Positions 12,001 to 24,000 of a DNA stretch of 64,000 nt are shown here, in pieces. A program made the position numbers and the translations under genes. The notes beneath the pieces are model-generated. The model did not search any database. It was not told the origin of the DNA and worked only from the letters and a program-made list of their open reading frames with translations. Source of the stretch: Corella eumyota (Eukaryota; Chordata; Ascidiacea; Phlebobranchia; Corellidae); NCBI GenBank assembly GCA_963082875.1, contig OY720100.1, forward strand, positions 11,246,591 to 11,310,590. The letters are read 5' to 3'. Position 1 is the stretch's first letter, and each line of letters begins with the position of its first letter.

Positions 12001-15000
12001 GAAAGTGGCATGGTGTTGTGGTCAGAACACTTGGCTTTACTAAATGAGGTTTTAAGTTCAATCCTCACTATGCTAAGCTGCAGAATCCTTGGGTAGGGTG
12101 CTATAAACAATATAAACTACTGCTGAGCCAGTACCTAATCAGCAGCTTAATTATCGAACAATTTTAATCTATAATATACTAAACTGCCAGAGGCAACTTA
12201 AGACTGGGTCGGGTAACAAATGTTATATTATGTCTAGATCGTGAAGCTGACCTTTTCACATTAAGAACAAATATTAAAAAAAATTAGTGCACATCTGTAA
12301 ATATACACAGAAATATCTGCTTAAAATTTTAATTGTCAATACCAATATATTGAATAACTATAAAAAACGTAACAGTTAAAACTAAACTAAGATAACATTG
12401 ATCCATATTATCTCATATTTCCAAGCACCAAATTCTAAACTTTTATAACTTACCTGTAATTAGTTGCACACGAAATTTCATGTTCCAAACATCTATGTTC
12501 TTCTCCCGCTAATATTAAAAGTTTAAGTTAAATAAAAACTAACATTAAAAGTAATAAATTTAACTTTAAAATATTCTAACACTCACAAAGACAATAATGA
12601 AAAAAAAACAAAGTTAAAGATTAACACAGAGATAGTATACTAACCACAAACTGTTACATCTTCGTCGCTTCCATCTCCACAATCATCCTCAAAGTCGCAC
12701 CAATACATGGCTGAAATACACTTTCCATTGTCGCATTTAAAGTCTTGGCCAGAACAGGTCCGAGCACTAAATATTATAAAAGGAATTTAACTTAAGCATA
12801 AAATTGTAAAACTTGTTGATAAACCATATTTCAACTTTTTTCATATTTGTTTATTTTCAAAGTTAACAAGTTGACTCTTGATATAGAGTAACATTTCGTT
12901 ACCCTGACCCAGTCCCGGGTTGCCTTTAGCAGATTGGGATATTACTTTTTTGATTGCTGTTAATCGAATGTTGTGTCAGCAGAAGTTCATACCGTTTATA
13001 GTACCTTACTTAGGGCGCTACGGCATGAGAGCAGTAGAAATCAAAGCCAAGACCCCAAAACAATTTACCATATGACATAAAAAGGTAAAATCAACTTTAA
13101 AGAATCTTTGGTTTGGTTAAGTATGCTATAATATTTATTAGAGCAGATATTAACAACAGTGCTACATATTTTGTTAGCTTCCAAAATAAAAACTTAAATG
13201 TTGAAAAAACAAACTAAACTCACTTGCAATAATCAGTATCTTCATCTGAATTATCCCCACAGTCATCTATTCCATCACAAAGCTTGGCGTTGTTTAAACA
13301 TTTCGTGTTAGTGCATTTAAACTGGTTCTCAAGACAGGCATAATCATCTACATAATGGTTATATATAAATTAAATTATCAAATAATTTTAAATACTTAAG
13401 TAACCATAGGCCAACATATATTTTACATACGTCTTTATCCTTGATGTGTTAAAGTCGACTTACGGACCTAACCATAATGTAACATCAGTTACTAAAACTT
13501 AAGTTGCTTTTGGCAGTTTGGAACCGTTTATACCGTTTATAATGAATGCATTACCTAAAGGCACTACAAAATGAGAGCAGTGGGGATCGTACCCAGGACC
13601 TTATGTAGCGTAGAGGTTTTCTGACTACTACACAAGTGTTTTGACTACTGCCGGTATATTTCATTATTTAAGTATTATTTATGCTTGTTAGTTAATTCAT
13701 AATATTTGGGCTTGACAGAGAATTACAATAAATATTTACTGCAAGTTTTAGTCAGAAATCAATAAAAATAAAAAAAGCATTTATATATAAAAAAAATAGG
13801 GTTGTAACTTAATATAAATGTATAAAAAAATAATATATCTTATAACTTGTTAATTAGACTTGACCCAAATTAAGGGAAATACCCCTCAATATTTGAGTAA
13901 GTAACCACAACTCACCACAAATTCTTTCATCAGATCCGTCAGAACAATCCTCCTCGAAATCACACATATATTCTGGCAGAATGCATTCGTGGTTCAGGCA
14001 TTGGAAGTAACCAGGATCGCAGAATCTTGGAGCTAAGATTTAGTAAGAGAAAAAGTTAAATAAGGTTTTCAAAATATAAAAAAAACTTTTAATTAAATGT
14101 GTACATGTAAAAGAAATCTGCAAAAATAATTATTTCATCTAAATTTTAATAAAAAAAAGTAGTGTTGTCAAACAATTGCAATAATAAAGTAGTGTTTCCA
14201 AATAATTTTAGCAATAAAATAGTGTTTTCAAATATTTACGACAATAAAGTAGTGTTTCCAAATAATTATAGCAATAAAATAGTGTTTCCAAATAATAATA
14301 GCAAAAAAGTAGCGTTTTCAATGTTTCCAAATATTATTAGCAAAAAAACAGTGTTTTTAAATAATATTAATAACTTACGACATGTGTCAGGTTCGTCGCT
14401 TCCATCAGGGCAATCTTCAACCCCATCACACTGCCAGTATATTGGAATGCACTTCTCAGTGGTATCACATCTATATTGGGCTGATGTGCAAGCTGGGACA
14501 CAACTAACAACATAAAGTTCAATATCAAGTTACATTTTTTAAAATTAAATTGTTTTATTTGGGGGTTAAATTATGCCTTTTTTTATCGATTTAATTTTGA
14601 TGTGGATAAGTTGACTTTATAACCTAAGCATAAAGTAAAATTCGGTACCCTGACCTAGTCTTAAGTTGACTTTGGCAGATTGGAATAGTTTTTTAGTCTA
14701 GCATGAGTTTGTGTCATATATAGGACCCTGCTTAACAGTTAAAACATTAAGCAGCCGGTAAACTATGCTACGATGAATTATATTGCTTAGTTTTTAAGCT
14801 TACATGAATAATAAATTTATTATTAGAAATAAAGCCAATACAGCCAATGCTAACAAAATGAATAAACAGATTATTAGTTATGCCAAGCCCACATAGAAAT
14901 TGAACATCTTTAAACTTACAAAATGTTAGTTAAACCATGATGAATTCCAATAAAGCCATCTGGACATAGACAATCACGATGTTGACCTCCCTCAACAAGA

Positions 15001-18000
15001 ACACAAAGATGTGAACAACCACCATTGTTTATGGCACATGGGTTAAATACTGTGAAGATAAAATCGAAAATAAAACATAAATTAAATTAAGTTATGAAAT
15101 AAAATAACTATGTCAAAATACGGTAGAATAAAAAAAATATTAGTTACAAATTTTGATGTGTATTTTTTTTAAATTTATGTTTATTTTAAATACATTAAAT
15201 AAAAAAATATGTGTAATTTACTAAATAAACACAAATATTCTCTAAAATTTCAATCAGTTGAATAATTAAAAAAAAATTTGGTATATTTTAAATTAAGAAA
15301 TATATTTGACAAAAAAAAATTGATTACAATAATATATATATAAATTTAAAGAAATTCAGTTTTTTTTTTATAAACTTGAAAACAAAATTAAGGCATTTAA
15401 AACATAGTTAACTTACAAGTTTGATCCTGTTTGTATGGATGTATAAGTTTCACATCAGTAATTGGATGTGAAGAGTTGACAAGCTCTCGGAATCCAGTTC
15501 CATCTAAAGCATGAGCCTGTAATAAATACAAAATATTACATTTATAAATCATGGAGTCCAATTTAGAAGTAAAGTAAAACTGCCACAAGCAATATTAAAA
15601 GTTGTGATCATATTACAACAATCAAATCCTGACTTTAGGAAAGGCTTTTGACTAGTGTATTATAATATTGGTTTACCATATATAAAACCTTACAAAAATT
15701 GTTTACCATATACAACACCTCTGATAGCTAAATTCTTACAGAAACTTTCTATCACTGATTTTTTTTTTAATATATATCTTTATCCTTGATGTGTGAAAGT
15801 GTAAAAGTCAAATGCGCGACTTAAACATAGAGTAACAACAGTTACTCCAACCCAGTCTTGAGTTGCCTGTGGCAGTTTAAGATATTATAGATTATAATTG
15901 TGCTGCTGATTAAGTGCTGGCTCAGCAGGAGTTTGTTCGTTTATAGTGCCTTACTCAAGGGCGCTACAGCAGGAGATCAGTGGCGATTGAACGCACGACC
16001 TCATGTGTGGTGTAACAAGTGTTCTTACCACTACACCACGCTGCCGGCAGCATTTAAAAAACACTATCATACAACAGAAAAATTAAAAATCAAAAATCCT
16101 AAGACTTATATAAAATAAGTTTACCTTGTACATGGCTTGTGACCCAAAGTCGGCCCAATACATATAAGATTCAAAAAATGCCATTGTTACTGGGTACAAA
16201 GAGATGTCATCTAAATCAACTTTATATCGACCATTTCCATTAACATCACAAAACCTAAAATAATGAGAATTAAATTGCTAAAGTCAACTCAAAACTGGAT
16301 CAGAGTAACTGATGTTATTCTATGTTTGGGCCATAAAGTTGACATTCCCACATCAAGAATAAACTAACATTAAAAAATATTATTACAACTTCACATACTC
16401 GATGGCTCGGTAATGTGTATCAGCCCAATATATTCTCTCTGTGACTTGGTCAATGGCCATTGCTCTTGGATAGGCCACGCCCCTTGTGACAATAGTAGTA
16501 GGATTGCCTCCATTTAAGCCAGCGCGTCCAATATAGGGGTTATTGCCAGGATGAGCCCAGAATATGTATCTGAAAATATTGTTTTAGAATTTACAATTAC
16601 AGAAAAAAAATGCCTTATTTTTAAACCAATTTTTGTAACTTATATGAAGTTTTAAGATAAATTTATTAGTGTACTTTTGGTGTAACTATTTAATAGATTG
16701 CGCTACAATTAACCTATGGTCGCAACTTGCAACTAATACTTGACAGTTTTATTTATTTCATAAGTCTATAAAATAAACATATATATATATATATAAAATA
16801 TATGCAAGTCCACTGGGCCCCAATATTTATATGGATAGTTTTTTTTACCACCATTTTATCTAATCAATGATAATTTTTTTATGTATTTAATAATCTATCA
16901 TGCATAATGTATCAAATTAACAGACCGCAACAGGCCTTAAGTCTTTATTTAGTATATTACTGATTGCAACACTTGTTTTCACTACTTGAGGTCATTGGTT
17001 CAATCCCCACTGCTCCTACGCTGTAGCCCCAGTGAGTAAGGCGCTTTAGAGAATATAAACTACTGCTGAACCAATACATAATTCGAAGTTTATAATTGGC
17101 AAGCAGTTATAATTCCCAAACTGCCAAAGGCAACTGAAGACTGGGTTGGAGAACTAATGTTGCCTTATGTTAAGGTCACAAAGTTGACCTTCTGCATCGA
17201 GGACAAATAAATATAAAAAAATAATATTAATAATAGAAATAGACAAGGTTTAAATACCCTCTTTTTGGGTGTACAACAATTTCATTAGCACCGGAAAAAC
17301 AGTAAGTATTGTTTTCATACAAACAACCCTTAAGTAATGTTGCTAGGCTAGAACCATTTAGTTCAGAAACATAGATAGCATTCAAGGTATAATCAGACTA
17401 AAACATAAAAAAGGTTTGTTAGTTTTGTATAATTTAATTATATTTCTGACTGCATGGTGTAGTAATTAGAACACACATTAGGTCTTTAGTCCAATCTCTA
17501 CTGCTTGAATGCTGTAGCAGCTGTGGGTAAGCACTATTAATTGTAAATATTAATAATTAAACAACTATAAAAATATTATCCAAAACAGCAAATTTCAACT
17601 TGAGACTGGGTCAAGGTAACAAATGTTACACTTTGAAAAACCAAAAAAAGATTTGTCCTTTTTCTACGAGATTTACTATTGTTTGTTAAAATCACTTGAT
17701 TTTAATCAAATAATTAACTATACTAGTAAACCTTTAAATAGTTTTAGATAAACAGAAATTTAGCAACAAAGTGCCTATATTGTGTATATACGTCTAATTT
17801 ATTTAATCTTACGTAATAAATTTTATCGGCTATCCAATCCACAGCAATGTTTATAACATTAGGTAGACTTCTTTGTATAATCAATTTTTTGTCCGTTCCA
17901 TCAAATTTAACACTTTCAATCACATCTCTGGCATCGTCCGAATAATACAATCTTTGTTGTCTAAATATTTTAACATCATGTTATATAAGAAAGTAATTCA

Positions 18001-21000
18001 AATAATCTAAAATTTTTCATATAAAAAAAAACACAAAATTTTTAAAAATATAGATTAATTGGAATTTTTAATCTATTATAATATTTTTAAAGTTAAATCT
18101 GTATTAAATGATGTCAACAACCCAACAATTCAATAAACTGACAAGGATATATCATAAAGTTTAACATGAGATCAATAATGAACTGGTAATCTGTTTTCAA
18201 GATAATGAAAAGTTAAAAGAAATATTAAAATGTTCAAGGTAGTTGCTTAAAAATGTTTCTTATTAAGTTAAAGTGTGTTTTAAATACAATTAACCTGTAA
18301 TGATAATCCATAGCCCCAGCATCTTCTAATCCATCAAGAACAACATCGTAATTACTTCCAGTTGTGGATATTTTACGAATGTAGTAACTTAAAGTTAAAC
18401 AAATTAAGGAAGTTAATATAACAAAATTAAAAAGGTTTTCGAAACAGCTACGGCAGCATAATGTAGTAGTCAGAACACTTACTACATAACGTCCTGGGTT
18501 TGATTCCCACTGTTCTGGTATAAACTCTAGCTGAGCCAGCATTTAATTAAAAGCTTAACTATCAAGCAATAATAATTTATATCACCCGAACTGCCAAAGG
18601 CAACTGACACTGGGTCAGGGTGACACTGGGTCCACATTAAAGATAAATTTACATAAAAAAAGAGTTTATTATCAAACCATCTTAAAAAACAAAATTCTTT
18701 TATAATTGGTTTCAGAAAAGATATCAATACCGTGAAAACTAACTTTATTTTTAAATCAAATTTCTATTACATGTTAAGCTATTTACAAAATTTAATGTTG
18801 TATATTTTTAAGTAGCAATATTACACAAGTTAAGATTTACCCATTTGTAAATATGAGATAGGGATCAATACCAGAGCTTTGCTTGCATGTGATACCATCT
18901 GGTTCTCTTAGGTAACCATTACCACATTTACAATAATACCCACCATCAGTATTATCACATAGCTGAGAGCATACATAAGGAGTTTCAACACATTCATTTA
19001 TATCTTCACAGGCCTTTCCATCTTCCATCAAACGATAGCCTGTATATAAAAATAAAAATTAAGTATTGTTACTATTTGATAACATAAAATATTATTATTT
19101 TAATGATAATAACTAGAGCCTGGTTATGTAAACATAAAACTTGGCTTTACTACATAAAATCCTAATTTTTTGTTTATATCTTTGTTGGTCGAATGCGTGA
19201 ACTAAACATAAAGTAACAACGCTTACCCCAACCCAGTCAGTAGTTGCCTGTAGCAGTTTGGAATATTATATAGATTATATTTGCCTGATAATTGAGCTGC
19301 TGATTAGGTGCTGGCTCAGCAGGAGTTTATATCGTTTTAAACAAAGACACTACAGCATAAGATCACTAGAGATCGTACCCAAGACCTTATGTAATGAATA
19401 AATGTTCGACCACTAAAACACGCTGCCGGCATCCCTATTGCGTTAAAGTTGAAGTGCCTTGAGTAAAGTGATATGACCGATATAAATTCCTGCTGAAGCA
19501 GTACTCAATCGGCAGTTAAATTATCAAGCAAATATAATTAATGATATCCCAAACTGGCAAAGTTCACCCAAGACTGGATAAACTTAATTATGATTAGTTG
19601 GTGCGAGCTTTGCACATCAACAATTTAAAATTAAAAATAGGGGCAAAGTGATGTTGGAAACCTAAGCGTTAAAGTTCTCATAAAAAATTTAAACATTAAT
19701 CCAAATATGTGCTTACCTTTATTACAGTCACAGTAGTAACTTGTCAGGGTGTCAACACAGAGTTGTGCACATTGATTAGACGAGATCTGCTCACATTCAT
19801 TTACACCACATCTAAATTCATCGCTGCCATCTAGGCAATCAGGATTCCTGTTACAAACCACGCTAAGGTCAATACATTGTGTACTCTCACACATAAACTC
19901 TTCAGGACCACAGGAAGGTTCAATAACCTCTGTAAGAATAAAATATTTTTATGTTATTAATTTGAAAATCATTATTTAAAACAAAACATAGTTTGATCAA
20001 ATGCATGGGTGAATAAACAACAGTGTAACTTTTAATTTTTATTTTTTCGTGCATTAATAAAAAAAAATATATATATACATTAAATAATACAATGACAAAG
20101 ACAAAAAAATGACAAAACCAACTTCAAAACATATCATAAGTGTTATCATATAGATGAAGATTTTAAATATATTATAACATGATCATATAATAAGGTTAAA
20201 AAATTAAACAAAAAAAGAACATATTTAAAAATAAAATAAATTTAACTCCAATTTAGATTCAAACCTTAGACCCCAAGTACTTACCGCAGTTGTCTTCATC
20301 AGAATTGTCCCCACAATCATTCCTGCCATCACACTTATAAGACCCGTAAATACAGATCCCATTCTCACAAGTAAACTCCCAGTCATAGCATGGCTGATAG
20401 GTGCATGTCCCGTATTCATCACTATAATCTCCACAATCGTTGTCATGATCACAACTAAATAATTATTATTAATATATAATTTCTATTTTTAATGGCTGGA
20501 AAATTATGTACGAAAAAATTGAATAAAAATTAGTAACTTTGTAGCAAATTTATGGTAACTTTTATTTATCCTGTTGGCAGCATGCTGTAGTGGTTAGAAC
20601 ACCCGACTTTATTACATGAGGTCCTTGGTTTGACCCTCACTGCTCTTATGATGTAGTGCCCTTGAGAAAGGCACTAGAAAAGATATGAACTGATGCTTAA
20701 TTACTAGCTTAGCAGGAGTTCATATCGTTTATAGCAATTTTCTCAAGGGGGCCACAGCATAAAAGAGCAGCAATTACTGCTGAGCCAGTAATTAATTACC
20801 CATAGGCAACTCGAGAATGGGTCGGAGTAACAAATGTTACTTTATGTTTAGGTCATAAAGTCAACCTTTTCACATTGAGAAGAAAGATTTATAAAAAAAG
20901 ATAAGTATGTATAAAATAATGTTAACCTAACAGTATTGTTTATTAAACAGTTAGGCTTAAAAAGTGGCATTTCGACTAAAATATTACTATCTTATCTTTT

Positions 21001-24000
21001 AAGTTATAAAAAAACAAGTTTAAGAAAAAAACGCAAAACAGAAGTAAATTACTACAGTAGAATGTATAAACAAACTTACACATAATAACTTGAAATACAG
21101 AGCCCATTATCACACAAGAACTCATAACTGGAACAACTTCGTTGAGTGCAATCATCTTGCAATTCATCAGCAGCATCTGCACAGTCTGCCCAACCATTAC
21201 AAACTCTATATGAATCTATGCATCTGAAAGAATGAACGAAGGTTTATGTTATGTTTATACTTATACACTCCAGGGAACGAAATAACGGGACGCTATTCGC
21301 TAAAAGCGAATCGTTTTTTAAAATTAGCGAATCATTTTAAAAAAATATATTAGAAACCGACATTAAAACTTTCGTGTATATTTGTGTATTTTTTTCGATT
21401 TATTTTTACCGGTTTTCCACATTTATAATTACATCAATATTATCCTGCGTAAATGTAGGTTACTATAGGGAACTTAACAACAAAAACTTTCCATGATCTC
21501 ACAATGCGTAATTTTCACTCTCGCAGTTTGTTTAGTTTAGTAGAATTTTTTAAATACATAACATAGTCTTGAAGTCTCGTTTTTTGTGCAAAAAATAATT
21601 AACGATTCTTTAACAATACGTTACATTTTAAAAATGCCACTCAACGCATCAAGTGTTATTAAAAAACAAAGACTATATATTGGACCTAACTACTGCTTTA
21701 AAAATGCGAACTCATTTTTAGCGAATCATTTTTTAAACGTTAATTCGTACCCTGCACTCTTATGCTGCAGCACCCCCTAAAGTAAGGTGCTATAATGGTA
21801 TAAACTCCTGCTGAACCAGCACCTAATCAGCAGCATAATTATCGGGCAATTATAATCTATAAAATCCCAAACTGCCAAGGGCAACTTGAGACTGGGTCTG
21901 GGTAGCAGTTGTTACTCTATGTTTAAGTCATAAAATTTAGCTTTCTACATCAAGGATAAATAAATATTAAAAAACGTTTATTTGAAACATTACCATCTCT
22001 AGTGTTATTTTTACAACAGCCTAATAACAAAAATAAATGCTTGTAATGTTAATGTTATAACAAGCTTAGATTATACAAGTGCTAAATATATGTGGCACCC
22101 CTAGAATATTTGCAAAATTTTGCATTTTTGGTGTAAAAACGGATAGTTATATACGCGATCTAAAAAATTTCACGATAGTAAATACTTGGAATGTCGACAA
22201 GTACTTAACAAATGTTAATCAAAATGGCATTTTCTGCGTGCCACGTTGTAGATTGTGTAAAACTGGAATTATTGCGAAACAAATAACGATTGTCTGGTGC
22301 CTTATTTTACGTAATAATTGTACTTCCGTTGGTTAAAAACCAACGTGGTCTGCTATCGTTGCGAACATTAAGATTGAGACTATTTAGAGTCTATTTTAGA
22401 AAAGCTAAACCAATTATGAGCACTTTAAAACGTTTTTTTTTTAGAAAATACGTTACTTTTTTTGGCACCCCTAACATTAGTAAAAAAAATTTTTGGATCG
22501 ACGCCCATGTCTATACATCTTAAAGTTTACATATTTTCATAAAAGACTGAGTTGTATATTGATTAGCTTTACCTGACACTCCCAGTAGGGCAAGTAAACT
22601 CATCACTGTCACAAGTTCTATCCTGGCAGTTTTGGCTTTCACCTTCATCTGAGCCATCACTACAATCATTATAACCATCACAAACCTAAACCAAAAAAGT
22701 TTGTTGTTATAATATATATGTATATATTAGTACAATGTTAAAGATATCTTTTAAAGCAACATATTACTATACCAAAATTTAACTTGTACAGATATTAATA
22801 ACAATTAGCAGTGTAATGTGGTGGTAGAAACACTCTTTTTACATTTAACGACCTAGGTTAGATTTAGTAAAGCACTTTAAACAACGTAAACTCTTGCTAA
22901 GTCAAAAAAACAAATTCTGCAGATTAATTATGGGGCAATTGTAAAAAGTATCCCAAACCGCCAAAGTCAACTTATGACTATGTCGGAGTAATAAATGTTG
23001 GTTTATTTTCAGGTCGTGAAGTATGTTGATTCCACATCAAAATATAACAAAGTACGAATATAAATGGTAAAAATTTTTGTCATTTTTTAATTTTAAATAA
23101 ACAAAAACAGACCAAAGCAAGTTTTTAAGGCCTATTCTTAGTTATAAAAGTTGATTCGATAATACTGTTTGTTTACTGTTTAATAAATGTATAGAACACT
23201 AAAATCCTACCCAATCTGAGATTATACATCTTCCATTATCACATTTAAAACCTCCTGACGGGCAAGTTGAAGTGGGATCATCACAAATAGATTCATCACT
23301 ACCATCTGCACAGTCGTTATAGTTGTCACAGTACCAATAAATAGGAATGCATTGTCCATTGTCACATTGAAACTGTGTGTCTGAGCAAGTCTTGTTGGCT
23401 AAAAATTTTTAAACAAAGTTTTAAATGTTCTTTACTAATTCAAAATACTTAAAATGTGATAATAAATCTGAAAAAAATTAAAGCGTATAAATAACTATAT
23501 ATAAAGGAATATGGTAAACAATATATTTATATATATATATATATATGTGTATGTTCAATTTATAAGACTACAAAATAAATTGACTGCTGTTTGTGGTGCA
23601 TGGGTTTAAATTGCTAGCAAAAATTTGTTAAGAGTTGCAACCATATTACAACAATTATTAAAATGCTAACTGTATAAGCTATTAGAAGTACAAGTGTTAT
23701 TCTAATTACATAAGGTTAGCCCTTTATTTGTTCCTTAATAATTTATTAATAAAAATAAGTAGTTACCACAAAACACAGGAGCTTCATCTGAGTTATCTCC
23801 ACAATCATCATCACCATCACATAACCAAGTTTCATAAATACAAACATTAGTGTTCTCACATTTCACCTATAATAAAAATAAAATAACTGAAAGTTCAACT
23901 ATGTGAATATTTTGTGACTTGAAAAAAAAAAATTAAACTTTATTAGTTTACCAACTTGAAAGATAATCTTAAACAAATAATTTGTGGAACTTAAATTAAA

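Larger units (their letters stand above)
9129..15049 (-). other. LRP2: LRP2 EGF and LDLa cluster IV, 11 modules (residues about 3464-3961)
   Basis: EGF exon 14920-15049 ([15 protein letters not shown]). LDLa exons: 14379-14503 (1), 13916-14032 (2), 13224-13347 (3), 12645-12766 (4), 12454-12508 and 11865-11954 (5, start of 6), 11455-11601 (6, start of 7), 10989-11080 (7), 10686-10860 (8, start of 9), 10459-10520 (9), 9867-10020 (10, start of 11), 9129-9229 (11). From module 5 on, most modules are split by phase 2 introns. A 30-bp tandem repeat fills the start of the intron after 14379. Confidence 0.93.
15417..19817 (-). other. LRP2: LRP2 EGF pair and propeller 7 (residues about 3111-3463)
   Basis: The first EGF lies at the end of exon 19717-19929 ([16 protein letters not shown]). 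Exon 18841-19039 carries the second EGF ([16 protein letters not shown]) and the first propeller strand (DPYLIFTNG). Further exons: 18295-18387, 17813-17960, 17258-17397, 16399-16569, 16125-16254, 15417-15516. Blades: [66 protein letters not shown]. Confidence 0.92.
21224..22572. other. Largest repeat-composite LRP2 intron in LDLa cluster III
   Basis: Contains, left to right, the hAT-like MITE copy 1, a 5'-truncated SINE A copy (21755-21970) and the GGCACCCCTA direct-repeat segment. It separates the two halves of LDLa III-7. Confidence 0.7.

Noticed and set aside
14162-14515. 117-codon plus-strand open frame
   Set aside because: Produced by the 30-bp minisatellite and the reverse of an LDLa exon.
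22079-22523. Two overlapping open frames with a few cysteines, considered as a THAP-like or transposase fragment
   Set aside because: Cysteine spacing and following residues do not fit a THAP domain and no other domain is recognisable.
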